The notes under the pieces were generated by a model. It was not told where the DNA came from. It saw only the letters and a program-made list of their open reading frames with translations, and did no database searches. The translations under genes were made by a program, and so were the position numbers. Source: Symbiodinium natans (lineage: Eukaryota; Sar; Dinophyceae; Suessiales; Symbiodiniaceae). From it: a stretch of DNA of 64,000 nucleotides. This document shows positions 52,501-64,000 of the stretch, piece after piece (positions within the stretch are counted from its first letter, which is position 1; every line of letters starts with the position of its first letter). The stretch spans positions 42,963 to 106,962 of the forward strand of contig CAJNDS010002849.1 in NCBI GenBank assembly GCA_905221605.1, given 5' to 3'.

Positions 52501-53640
52501 GAATCTGCATTGTTTGCAGCACTGGGGCGTCCCCGTGGTGATGCACCGACATGCCTTGGCGCTCCACAAAGCAGCTTGGGTCTGTCTGACTTGGGGCTCA
52601 GGACGCGAGAGAGCTCCGGGTTCAGTTCGGGATCTTGGGAGCTCCAGTTGTCAGGGCAGCTTGCCATCCCATAAACAGAGCTCGAGCAACGACGGGCAAT
52701 GGATCCAAATGCGCGTAACACTTCACGAGCAAGACTACATGACTACGTGTCGCAAGCACTGAAGAATCCTGCAAATCACCACATCCCAAATGACTGATCA
52801 AGGGTGCTATGCGCACCAGGAAAGCCCCGTAGCAGACTCAGGAGCACCTGGCTCTCGCTTGGGACTTGGCGTTTGGGGTTTTGGAGCTTCGTCCATCTCC
52901 TTCAAGTACATAGCTGTCACTGCCGTACTGGCATTCAATACGAGAGAGGAGTCTTTTTGTTCGAAGCTACAAGGCACAGGGTTCCTAACCCCCACATCTG
53001 ATTAGACACTATCAGCCTCATAACTCATGATAGATACCGACCCCAGTTGGTTCTGCACTTAGGGATTCAAGTTGGTTTGGCTTCCCGGGCTTAAGCTTCA
53101 CCACCCCCCCCCCCGCGCCCCCCCCCCCCCGCCCGATGATCCAGAGCAAGGCGCTCGTCCAAGCCTGCTCGGGGTGCCGGTCTGCTCCTGCAGGGGGACA
53201 GTGTGGGGGGTCAGTTTCGTGGCCCGCATCCGTCTCTCTGAGTGCCCAAGCGAGACTGTAGGGCCCAGCAGGGTTCTTTTTGGTCTGGAAAACTCTGGAT
53301 GTTCCGCTCCTTCAGGGCGAAGCTCAGAGCTCCACCTGGGATGACATGTTCGGGCCGGGGTGGAAAGCACAACTTTTCCGGGCTTCGGGTTACTGTACAT
53401 GCCCACGGAGCCTGCGCCAAGAATGCCATAGCGCGTGCGCAGCGCTTGGAGAATGTGCCCCAAAAGTTGAGGACCCTAGATGAAAGCATTGCAGCAAAGG
53501 CACGGTTGTCCAACATTTTCAGAAGACCTGCCGTCGTGATGTGCAGCCCGCCTGACATAGCAGCATGCAGCTTACAAGGCCTCACCTTCGGGCAGCTTAC
53601 GGAAACCCGAAGAGAACCCAGAAACTCCAAACCGCAACCA
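52501..53640. other. No gene recognised; C-run at 53104-53130
   Basis: A nearly pure C tract with a GCG interruption lies at 53104-53130. A 161-codon plus frame at 53242-53727 has no motif. Confidence 0.5.
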
Positions 53641-53935
53641 CAAGTGCAGTGCAAGGTCCCAAAACCCGAAACCCTAAACTATCTGCCAAAACCCGAAAAC
53701 CTAAAACAGACCCCAAAAGCAGTGTGAGATCCCAAAAGCACTGAACCTTAGAACTCCAAACCCAAACCAGAACAGCTGTGTCAAGGTTCAAGCTCAGAAC
53801 CCCACATGCAGACTGTTGCTTTCACAGTTACTCTACCCCAACAGCCAAAAAAAAATGGCCTGCAGGGATTAGGATTTTGGAGTAAGTTTCAGGGTTTAGG
53901 GTTTTGAGCTTCAAGCTTAGGGTTTGTTGCGCTTG
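53641..53935. repeat. Degenerate telomere-like motifs in opposite orientations
   Basis: From about 53656 to 53780, CCCAAAACCCGAAACCCTAA and related CCCAAA/CCTAAA words follow each other without fixed register. At 53889-53930, AGGGTTTAGGGTTTTGAG and CTTAGGGTTTG appear on the same strand. The two blocks point toward each other, about 110 bp apart. Confidence 0.55.
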
Positions 53936-56900
53936 CCCTTGCAGGTAAAGTGTACCCTCCACGCCAAACCGCCAATCGTCCATCAACGGAAAGTACCACC
54001 TGGAGCAAACTGCTTACAGAAGAACGCCTGTGATTCGCGTGTGTTTTTAAGAGCCAAAACTAAGCGCCCCACCACAACCCCAGCTGCGTGCTTTTCAAAC
54101 AAATGCGGGTGCGGGCATATCGGTGGCTGGTACTTCATGTCACGAGCATCATTGAGCTTAGGATTGCGTGAACCTCCCTCTGGTTGAGCTGCTTTGACAC
54201 CCCCCCCCACCAATGCCGCCCTCCGGTTGGCCATGGCTCCTTGCCTCCCTCCCGACCCGCACCCCGACCGGACAACCAGAGCATGAGTGTGATGCTCCTG
54301 ATGGTATACTGCTGCCGGGATTGCGGTTTGAGTTGAGAGTCGGTGGGGACGGCCGGCCCGCGCCGTGCTGCTAGGCCTAAAAGTACCTGTGATTCCAAAC
54401 CGAGCTGATTTACAGCCTGTGCTTTTCTCTGGGCAAATATGACTGCCCGCCTATTCTCCGAGTCCCTATTGACATGAGCCGTGGCTTTTACGACTCATGC
54501 AGAAACCAAATCCCTTATTTTAAGTTATCCCCGAAGCCGTATTCGCCTCAGCCTCCGCTCGCGAGGCGACTTGAAACGGCAAACCAAGATCTGGTCTCCC
54601 TTGAGCCCTTCCCCCGCCTGGAACCTGTCAAATTCGCATGGGGGAGCTGCATTTGTGCGCCGGTCCCAGCAGGTGCGCAACAAAAGCGGACCCAAGCTTT
54701 CAGCTGGAAACAAGCACACGAGCGCACAACAGGTGCACCAATTTTTTGCACAGCCTGCTGACACTGCAAGCCTCTACTGCCCATCAAGCACGCGCGCTAC
54801 GCGTTCAAGGTTTCAAGTTTACGGGCCGGCCACTCTCCGGCATCTTTTCTGTTCGCCCGAAAACTATGCTGGCCCGAGCCGGGCGGACACTAAGCCACTC
54901 CCAGGACAACTTTGATGGGCTTGCCGCCATTGGCAAATTCTGAACAAATTAACGGCCCTTCAGCTGTTCACGCTCTTGTAAACGAGTCCCGGAAACACGC
55001 TCTGGTGCTCACCCGGATCCTTGAGCCTCTCATATCCTGAACCGCCCTTCGAGCCCAGCTGCTCACAATGACAAGGATGTCGCCGACAGCGAATCTGTCC
55101 AGCATCTCGTCCAATTGAATGAGGAAGGGCTGTTGTCTCGGTTGGATTCAGGGTGACAAGTTTGATGTCCAACATCCATCGAACTGGTACTAAACCCCCT
55201 TAACCTTACTGATACTGTAATACTTTGAGGAAAGTCCAAGGTGAAACCCCAAGCCCTCCAAAACCTAAACCTCAGCCCTGAGGCACCCAAGCCTTCCTCT
55301 TTCTGGATGATGTGGCACTATTACATGGAGCGATCGCTGCTCTGCTTGTCCCTACACACACAACTAAAGAACTCAAGAAAACCCCCAAAGCCTCAACCTC
55401 TCAACCCCTCAAGGGCCCAATTACATGACCGGGAGCAACATTACTCTGCATAACCCTCGAATGTACCTCTGCATCAGCAACAAAAAGGCCGGCGCCAAGG
55501 AATACTTTTCCAGCCCAGGTCGCGTAAGCGCTGCTTCGGGCACTGTGCTGGGCTCCAACCTCGCGTTTTGCGGTTCTGCATGCTTTAGAGGTTTCTGAAG
55601 CCTTGCAGTGGAGTTTGAAGGATGTGAAGACTTTTGCTCGAAGGCTTCAAAGAGGTTGAGGGGTTGAGGGCTGATGGTCACTGATGGTGTTTACCTGTGG
55701 GACCGCCCAACGCACTATGGCTTGTGCTGCAGTACCTTCGGAAGAAACTGTCCGCAGTTAGCTAGCCACCGAACTTCACAGACCTCGATCGCCCAATGCT
55801 GTCCCAGGAGCCAGGTTATCAGGAAGAGCAGCAGCGAAAGAATTCCCAAGTTCTGCGAGATCGCCTCAGGATGGGAAGTGTTCCAAGGATTTCCAAGGCC
55901 TCACCCAACTCAGAATGAGATAAACGTCGGGAAATGGGCGCGAGATGGTGCGAGAGGTGCTTCGACTCTAAGGCCTGAGGGGGTTTTGTGCTCTTCCTCG
56001 CCAAGCGGCCGACTTGAGTAGCAGCATGGTGTCCTTACAAAAGCGCTGGGCTTCTCTTCTGCTCCCCCACTTTCCACGCTTCCCGAGATGCCCAACGTGC
56101 TATGGCATGGCAGCACTGCCTTGCGACATCTTGCGACGGTGCATGTGCTACTCCCTGAGCTTCAGCATTGCAAACTCCAGTTGCCACAATGTGAGGCAGG
56201 CATCTGCACCCATCCGCGTGTAGGGGGCGCACCCACCCAAGAATGACCTTGGCTCCCGCGGGTCAAGTTGGCCGCAACTTGTACACAAAAAACAAAGTCG
56301 AAAGAAAGACGGGAAGAGGAAGAGCCGTGCAGGCCCCCACACCCCTAAAGACACAAGCTTTACGTCCCACAATGCCAGTCACTGCAGGTCAACGGGCAAC
56401 AACTCGCACGCTCAAAAAAAATCTGGGGCTCAAATGCCACAAAGGGGCGAGTAAAAAAGCTCCAGCACTGCTAGCACCTCACCAAGTGCCGTTGGAGATG
56501 GTTTCATGGGGTTCTCTGTGAGATCAGATTCCGATACGCATTCCTCATAAAGGAAACTGCCCGGTTCGGGGTCTTCACATCCCAAGCGTTGCAAGGGATC
56601 AGCTCCGAAAGCCCAAGAAATGAGTACCCTAAGTCACTCCGAGCGTATGGGCTCAGTTGGGGTTTGAGGGGTTTCGGGGTCCTTTGAGCTGAGTCATGGG
56701 TCGGGGGGAAGGGGCGTGCTCCAAAATGGGCGCTCCTTGTTGGGGGGCGGGGGGAGGGGGTCCTTCTTGATAAAGGGTTCTGGATACAGAAGGTACAAGC
56801 AATCGTCCAGCGTGACGCCCAAAGCCACCCCGGAAAGCCGATTCAGAAGCTTCCTTTTGGTGACCCGCCTGGAATGCAAAGTTGCTCGTCAGGCCCCCTA

Positions 56901-59198
56901 CTGAAAGCCAGTAGATGGAGGAAAAAACACCTGAGATGCTCTGCACTCCTAGAATCTTAGAACTGGGAAAGGGGCCCAAAACATGGCTTCAGAGACCAAG
57001 TCGATACTGTAGAAGTGAAGGCGAGTTGACGTATGCATGCCCCCCGGACTTCAGACTGTGCTCCTGCAGCTTCTTCCAGCTGAGCTGCTCGGTGGGAGTT
57101 GTGTCAAAGTTATGTCATGTTGTTTTTTTCCTTGTGCTGCTTTGTCGACCTGATTCAAAATTGATTGCTCAAGGTGCCTGGTCTCGATCTGGATTCCGAA
57201 CAAAGGAGATGTGGCCAAGGGCAGAAGCAACCCCGAGCACGGAAAAGAACAAAACATGAATTGCTGCGAGGTGAGATGCGAAATTCGTCCAGAAAGCGCC
57301 AGTACCTCACCAGGGTAAGGCTGCCAGGGTGGGGTCGGTCCATTGGCCCCAAACAGGCACTCAAGCTCTTTTAGCTCCCACAGTGAAACCCAGGCACCAC
57401 ATGCTCGGAATGAGCTTCAGGTGCAGGAGGCTAAAGCTCTCCTGGCAAGCGATCCCTTCTTGTTCAACTGTCCCGAAAACTTGCGCAAAAGCCTGGCTGG
57501 CAGAAGGTGCTGGATTCCCTTGATGCCGCACACAACTAATTGCACCGCATTTGATGACAATCTCTGCGTGCACTCGCGTTGCTTTGTTCTGCTTTGTTCA
57601 CGGTCAGTGATTGTGACGTTTTGGCTACCGCAAGCACTGGAATGTCTGCCAGGGAGCTCTGAATCCGAGATTCTGCCGCACATGTCCACTAGCACTGCTA
57701 CATACAGCTGTGACACATGCTGCAATCAGGCACGTCCTGCACATGCAGGTATTTGGCCTCCTCAGCACAAATGCTTGATTGGGGAACTAGGGACGGTTGC
57801 AGTAGGAGGACAGGCTCTTTCTAGCAAATGCCAGATGGTGCATCAACAATTAATGACCCATCAGCATGTCATCGACAAAAGCTCGGAAAGAACAGGACAA
57901 GCAGGAACAAGACAAAAGGGCACATCAGCATCTGCCAAGTCTCTTTCAAGCTTCTCCAGTGCAACCACAGTTCGACAATCCAGAAGACTATGCAGATGAC
58001 GGTAGTGGTATCTGAAATAAGGTTCCTGAGAAGCAAAGGCGGAAAGCAGAGTACGGATGGCTCATCAAGAAGTGCATTCAGCTGCTTAGCTCAGAAAGAC
58101 GGGTTTAGGAGAGGAGAGATGAATGCCTGGGTCACGCGGAGCCCCCCACGCTGTCACGGCCTAACTCCCTTCCCGTCAACCGAAATCCAGACATGCTTAT
58201 ATGGTCAGGAAGGGGAGTTACTCTGAACTGTAAGCGACCCCCTTGTTTTGGAATGAGCAGTCTTCAAAAACCTTCCAAACGCTCGTGCTTGGAGGCCTTT
58301 TTCTGCGTGATTAGCTCCGTCTACATCAGCTACCAAAAAGCGGACCGACTGACTGACCGCTGATGCGGATGGGTTCGAGCCCCACAGACTGGCGGATGCC
58401 TCCAGGACCTACACCTCCAACCCCAAAAAACCGAAACCACAATACCAACAAAAACACAGATCCGACAGTGCACTGACAGTGCCCTCGCTCACAAGGCGGG
58501 GCTTGGCTCAGAAAACTCCAGGGATAGCAACACTTTGGTTTGGCTCTGCGCGATTGTGCAACATTGTACAACCCCAAACTGCGAAGAAGGAGTTGACCTG
58601 ATAATGGCTTGGTGCAGGATATGGCAATGCTTAGTTGGGGTGGTGACCGTTGGGATGCAGGCGAGAACAGCCGGTGCACAGCTTTTGGCTTCTTGCCGGA
58701 CCATGAAGGTCGAAGTGGAAAGGATACCGTGCCAGACTTGTAAAGCATGCTACAAAGCGCCGCACTCTGTAGGTCAAGGGGCACACCCTCGAATGGACCG
58801 GGCTTGCATAAGATCGTTCTTTCCTCGGTGCAAGGTCTGCGCTCACAAGGCGGGATGGTTGCTGGGATTCACACAGGTTGAGCCCATTTCAAGACAGGAC
58901 ATTCAGAATAAGTGCCTTTGAAATTTGAACTTGTGAGGCTTCTGTGAATTGTCACTTCATCGTCGAGGTCTGGAGCCTCAATCTTCATGCCAAGCGAGAA
59001 GCACTGAGCAGCGACGGTTATTTAGAAACGAGGCAACGGGGCCATGTGGGATCCATTAACTCAGGTTCCATGCCACGCAGTTGGAGTTCACCGACTTCCC
59101 TGAAAGCTTCACTGAGGTCTCAAGCCTCTCAAGCCGAAGGGTCGATCTCCAGGGTCAGTTGCCCATTCGGATCCTCACTGCACTTCGTGACCTGCCGC

Positions 59199-59200
<2 letters not shown>
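53936..59200. other. No gene recognised
   Basis: Frames up to 218 codons (57343-57999, plus) are present without domains, and each has competing frames on the other strand. No tandem array of note was seen. Confidence 0.5.

Positions 59201-59287
<87 letters not shown>
59201..59287 (+). repeat. Poly-G homopolymer, 87 bases
   Basis: Eighty-seven consecutive G with no interruption, entered directly from CCTGCCGCGA and left into TGTGGGCATGCC. Poly-Gly or poly-Pro frames across it are artefacts. Such a length is rare in any genome and could be strongly quadruplex-forming, or an assembly or basecalling product. Confidence 0.97.
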
Positions 59288-59288
<1 letters not shown>

Positions 59289-59834
59289 GTGGGCATGCCA
59301 ACAGGGCCTCCAGCGCTGACCTCATCAGGTTGGGGAAAGCCACATAGCTCGAGGCCACCAGAGATCGAAAGATAGTGTGGCGGTTCGCACGTCCTCCTTG
59401 GCACTGGCTCTCATTCGGCGTGCTGTCTTTGCAAAACGGTCTGCCGCCTCAATGTGATTCAAGATTCCGACATGCAGACCGAGGAAGCCCCGACAAAAAT
59501 CCCGTCAGGAATCAGTTGCAACCATCCTGCTTTCTAGACTGCCAGACCCAATGAAGCCTTTTACTCACTGTGCTGGGACATGCTGCACTTCTCCAAAGCG
59601 GCTGCAAACTTCAAAGCAACACGCGAAACCTTGCGAAGCCGCACAACATCTACAAACTGCATTTGCGAGTCAGCTGGGCTCCCAGGCGGCAAGCGTGAAA
59701 AAGCTGAAGCAGGAGGTGGCAGGCACAAGGCAGAAGAGCTGAGACGATGACCTAAGGATACAATTCTTGCGGGTTCTTGAGCCGGTTTGCACAGGTTCTG
59801 GGTTGACCGGCGTGGGGAATGAGCCAGGAGCGTC
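59288..59834. other. No gene recognised
   Basis: Short frames only, none with a motif. Confidence 0.45.
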
Positions 59835-59876
59835 AAGAAGAAGAAGAAGAAGAAGAAGAAGAAGAAGAAGAAGAAG
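59835..59876 (+). repeat. (AAG)n microsatellite, 14 units
   Basis: Fourteen uninterrupted AAG units, giving poly-Arg and poly-Ser frames. Confidence 0.97.
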
Positions 59877-60054
59877 GTGTCGGCAACGACATCATCAAGT
59901 GCTCAACAAAGCGGAGCGCAAACTTTCGCATCCATGTCTGGTCGGGAAGAACTTTGCTTCTTATCACGTACGTTTGACCCCTGGAGGCAGAGAACTCTGC
60001 CGAGTCTCCCTGGAGTGCGAATCCCCAAGGAATGGCATGAAATGGCCGGCAGAG

Positions 60055-60240
60055 CCCACACGCAGAGAATCCTGCCGAGAATGCTGCCGAGTCTCGAGTG
60101 CTCACCCCCAGAGGATCCCGCCACCCTGAGTGCCCACCCCCACACAATCCCGCAGAGAAGAACGCCCAGAATCCTGCACCCAGAGAATCCCGTCGAATAT
60201 CCACGGAATCCGCAGAGAATCCTGCCGAGAATCGGAAAAA
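60055..60240 (+). repeat. Degenerate repeat based on CAGAGAATCCTGC
   Basis: GAGAATCCTGCCGAGAATGC, CACAATCCCGCAGAGAAG, CAGAATCCTGCACCC, AGAGAATCCCGTCGAA and GGAATCCGCAGAGAATCCTG occur one after another with spacing of about 12-25 bases. The array is old and irregular. Confidence 0.7.
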
Positions 60241-60985
60241 AACATGCAGAGGCTGGCCTCGCAACAAAGTCCCAAATCAAGGGCGCAATCTGCGCGTGTG
60301 GTGTTGGGGAGGGCATTCGAGGTGGGGTGCCTGCTTTGTGCCCCGCATACACCTACGGCCCGAGGCCTTGGCGGATTTCCCAGGTCTGGTTGTATTCTTA
60401 GTCGCGAGGGGGGAGGAGTGACATTGACCAATCAATGAATTCGGCGCTGCCCGGGCCCTCTGCTGACATGAGTGACAGGCTAGCTACGCCAGCTTTCGTG
60501 ACACCAGGAAGCCAGGGTTGGGTTTGTTTCTTGCAAGCTGTTTTTCCGTTCTCAAGTTCGGGCGTTCGCCTTTTCCGGCTCAGGCCGAGTCGGCTTCCGA
60601 CGGCTGACGTCTCCTGACCCTGAAGCATTTTTCTAGACTTGCGTCTCGCGCACAGGTTTGAGGACACGCGTAGTGCTTCAGCCAAAGGAGAAGTTCTCAT
60701 GAGCTGAACTCTCGGCTTCTACATGGGGCAAGGAGTTTCGACATGATTGTGGCCATGTTCGGGCGGTTTCGGCTACCATCTACGGACTTTGTTTAAGGCC
60801 TCCATGCACAAGACGGGGATGCTCCGCTTAAGTGTGCGAGCCCGAAGAAGTTCAAGTTGCAAAATCTAATTCCTTGGGGCCTCGGAATGCCATTCGAAAT
60901 TCCCAGTTAGCTGCACCACTTGCCACGGAGAAGCCATAAAGGCGTAGAGCCAAACATCTGCCTCGCAGCAATGCCAAACGAAGAT
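60241..60985. other. No gene recognised
   Basis: Short frames on both strands, without motifs. Confidence 0.45.
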
Positions 60986-61047
60986 CAGAGAGAGAGAGAG
61001 AGAGAGCGAGAGCGAGAGCGAGAGAGAGAGAGAAAGAAAGAGAGAGT
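60986..61047 (+). repeat. (GA)n microsatellite with GC-interrupted units
   Basis: AGAGAG runs with three GAGAGC interruptions, then AGAAAGAAAG, ending in AGAGAG. It gives Leu/Ser-rich frames on the minus strand. Confidence 0.95.
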
Positions 61048-64000
61048 AGCACGTAGCGTACAGACTGCTGGAAGGTAGAAAGTCGAGGAGCTGGATGATT
61101 GGTGCTTTCTGTGTGCGTAGAGTTGTTTCGATATTCGTAATACGCTCAAATGGACCACGCTGCACATCATGGCTCACCGTCACTTTGACATGCTCCACAT
61201 GTTCCAGGAGTGTCAATCAACCCATCCCTTCCAGGATGTCAAGATGTCAGAGCTCAACCATGAACAACACTGCACAGCACATTCGTCGAGGCTCCGCGTG
61301 TCACACGCACGCCATTACTTTCAAGGCTCCATGCACGAGGCACTTTGCAACGCTACGCAAGGCCATAACTTATGCCAAATATGCGCCATGCCCCAGGCGT
61401 TCCATCCATGTTACACGGCACATTTTGCAACGCTGCGCAGGTTGAATATGCCAACGCTCCACGCCGAAGATGCTGCACCGGTTCTGAATTCCGCTGTCAT
61501 CGGCTTCGCGCTGGGGCGCTCCGACGCAGGCAGCTCCACTGCCCAGATGGGCGAAGCCCCCGGCTCGGCTCGTAGGAATAGAATCCATGGGCGCGTTTGA
61601 TCAAATGGGCGCAAAAGAGGCCAACACCCGTCCGTCGAATCTCTGAAATTGTAAAACTCCAAGCCTTGAACGCACAAAACCCTCCAACATAGCCACCAAA
61701 GAGCACCCAACGTCAAAACATGATCATGCATCTGTCTGGCCAACTGTTCGGCCCATTGATGCATGTTGCCGAACACCGTGGGGTCCAGCAACTGGTCTTG
61801 GCACCGCGCGTCACACCAAGTCTTCATGTCGATTTAACGATTGCTGTCGATGGCAAGCCGAAGCCAGCAAAGCATCGCACTTGCTCCGGAAGCCTTCAAA
61901 CTGAACGAACCTACCAGCTATCACCGCACATCCACCAAAGCAATCTCCGTAGGCTTTTTCCCATGCAAACCCCCTACGGGTGGCAAAAGTTCAGTGAAGC
62001 TTGTCGAGAACATTGTTGCACCCATTTCACGGGGTCAGGGCAACGGTGAACACTTTTTTGACGAGCCCCCGCATTGCCCGCGCTGAACCTGGGGTTACCG
62101 TAGGGGGGGTTTCGGCGAGGAGACCTTCCCCTGGATCCTCAGCGTCGATCGTGGCCCTGGTCGGGGGCTCGTCGGGGGCTGTGGGGTCGACTATCCCGAC
62201 GTCTACCCATGATCAGCACCCGAAATCCCAATCTTGTTCAAGACGTTCAAGAGACTTGAACCAAAGAAGCCCGCCATGATGTCGGGCGCATCCAACGAAC
62301 AGCTCTGGGAAAACCGTCACCCAAAATTTCCAAGGGTGGAACCTGATCAAGACAAACGCCTCCCCAACCGAACCCCTTCGTGCGTCTGACTTCACAGGCC
62401 CTCAAGGGGTCCCTTCATATAAACCGCATCAGAGGACTCGACGATGCAGCTCCCGCTTACAGCCCGGACTGATGCCCTCTCGACCGGAAAGAGGAGCTCA
62501 TTCAATCTTTCTGAAAATTGATAACTGAGAGGTGACAACTCTGCTTGGGTTGTATGGTCATGCATCGGGCTCTCCACAGGAGAGATCACAGTTGGCCACC
62601 ATTGATGGGAGCCAACCGGCAGCAGCATTCACACACTTGAGATTGAGTCACACTGCGCCATGCTCGTTCACGACGGGCTCATCCACAATATCTACTAACT
62701 GAGTCACTAGGTCACTTGAGGCTCGAAGTTTAGAAGTGTGTCGATCCGAAGTCTAAGCTCACAAGCACTGTGAAGCAGGCAGATACACAATGGTGGCCAA
62801 CCAGTGCTTCCCATCAATTCTGTAGCTTCGTTGGGTACGGTGGGGATTGGCTCGTCGCGCGCGGAAATTCGGCCAAAGCGAGAGAAGGCGAAGGCCATGT
62901 TGCCGCACACGAAGGCAATTCTACTTGACAAACGAAACAATGAAGAATGTCAAGCAGGCCCATCAAAACGTTGCATTCCTGCAGGTGCTGTCCCAAGACG
63001 CTTCCCCCCCGCTGGTTCGTTGGGCAAGTTTCATCACTGGATGTCAGCGGAAACCTTTCCCCTCGCGTCCCCTTGCAGTATTCGGTTTGACATGCACTTC
63101 CTTCATAAATGAAGTGTTCCAGTTGAGCATGCTCTGCGAAGAGAAGAGGTACTAGCAGAGGTAGAAGACGAATGAAGGAGGTGATATATGAGTGTGGCAG
63201 TGTTAGAGTGCAGGGCGCGTTCAAGCTAGACGACACGCACATGGTCGCGCTTCATAGGCACGATGTGATGCCCCACCGATGCTGCTCTCATCTTGCCCTC
63301 TAGTCATCATTCTGCAGCATTGCTTCAAATCCAGACTACCTTGTCATGTTGCATGCTGCACGGCACAGCGACCATTGCTCCGCAGAATTGCTCCAAATCA
63401 GGACAACCATGCTACCCACACCCACACCCACAAATGCATGCCTGCCCGCACACCACCCCACCCCTGTGGGCACGCGCACCTCCGTGGCGATGGGCAAGCG
63501 GCAGAACATCCACGACATAAGGCAAGGTGCCGTCCTTGGTGGAACCAGTTGGGCACAGGGACAAGACCGTACTGCAAACAAGAAGTTGCTTCAGAACTTG
63601 CCCAGGACCTGGGACGCTTTTCATGCGTCTCCCTGGGAACCTTTTGTCAGAGGTTTGCATATTGGATTCAGGCGGGGCGTGTTCAAGGTGAAAATGTTCG
63701 AGACCACATGCCCCAAACCCGCTGTTCGAAGTTCACAATGCCAAGCAACAGCATCTCAGTCCAGGTTGCCAGGTACACAAGATTTCCCAAGTCCTGCCAA
63801 CCGTGTCAGGTCTTGACTGGCGCAAAATTTCGAACCCTTATGACAGAACTGCGCCAGGACATTTCCTGTGCCGGCATGCCAGTGGCAGACCTATGCAAAG
63901 TCTCGGCGCGCATTTGTCCACAGGTACTAGGGAGGAGCCAGTCGGGGGGCGGACGTGGAAGTCTCTGTCCAAGCCCCGACCTGCCTCTCGCGCGGCACTG
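61048..64000. other. No gene recognised
   Basis: Plus frames of 140-156 codons (61169-61600 and 63346-63816) lack any domain. A loose internal repeat is seen: GCACTTTGCAACGCTACGCAAGG at 61340 and GCACATTTTGCAACGCTGCGCAGG at 61418. The last 150 bases show nothing distinctive. Confidence 0.45.

Noticed and set aside
52065-52762. 218-codon frames on both strands
   Set aside because: They are created by the (CA)n compound microsatellite, which is open in several frames (His-Thr, Cys-Val).
57343-57999. 218-codon plus frame
   Set aside because: No domain, no compositional sign of coding, and a 102-codon frame opposes it on the minus strand. Chance is a sufficient explanation in DNA of this composition.
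58340-58412. Possible tRNA B box (GGTTCGAGCCC) at about 58372
   Set aside because: Only four of five T-stem pairs form, and no A box, acceptor stem or anticodon arm could be laid out around it.

Overview
The window reads as a piece of a dinoflagellate nuclear genome, most likely a Symbiodiniaceae-type alga. This is inference from four things seen in the sequence: a TTTAGGG/TTCAGGG telomere-type array, very low gene density with abundant tandem repeats, a copia-like retroelement whose gag carries both a CCCH and a CCHC zinc finger, and a decayed reverse transcriptase with the GSPMGSPISPALC signature. I found no intact host gene, tRNA, rRNA, spliced-leader gene or CRISPR array in 64 kb. Almost everything recognisable is repeat DNA or retroelement wreckage.

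Layout. 1-3.5 kb holds two families of old, diverged tandem duplications. 3.8-4.75 kb is a 426-bp tandem array. 5.2-14.95 kb is a large satellite block: two nearly identical 1,308-bp units, then higher-order pairs of about 2.3 kb. The same core module also occurs in the 426-bp array. 17.0-19.8 kb has a triplicated unit of about 0.4 kb and a diverged tandem duplication of about 0.8 kb. 21.06-28.28 kb looks like displaced subtelomere: C-rich satellite, then a telomere array (variant repeats on the inner side, canonical on the outer), then the copia-like element, a 100-N assembly gap, and the same C-rich satellite again, ending in a 39-bp coding minisatellite and a second short telomere-like block.

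29.9-33.5 kb is the most interesting part. It is a decayed Penelope-like element in the unusual permuted order: an N-terminal GIY-YIG-like segment, then a CxC motif, then the reverse transcriptase. It is split over several frames. It is followed by a proline-rich relic and a separate degenerate ORF (34.2-35.05 kb) with a Cys cluster and an ADP-ribosyltransferase-like motif. 35.3-36.0 kb is another tandem repeat. 37.9-38.4 kb is a relic of a tyrosine-recombinase-like protein. 39.05-39.6 kb is an interspersed 27-bp motif array.

From 39.6 kb to the end I recognise no gene. The sequence is background with microsatellites, including an uninterrupted run of 87 G at 59201-59287, (TTC)n at 45.1 kb, (CA)n at 52.4 kb, (AT)n at 43.9 kb, and degenerate telomere-like motifs in opposite orientations at 53.65-53.93 kb. 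The parts do not form a working pathway. The window is a record of retroelement insertion and satellite expansion, probably partly subtelomeric in origin. Multi-exon host genes with short exons could be hidden in the blank stretches and would need transcript data to see.
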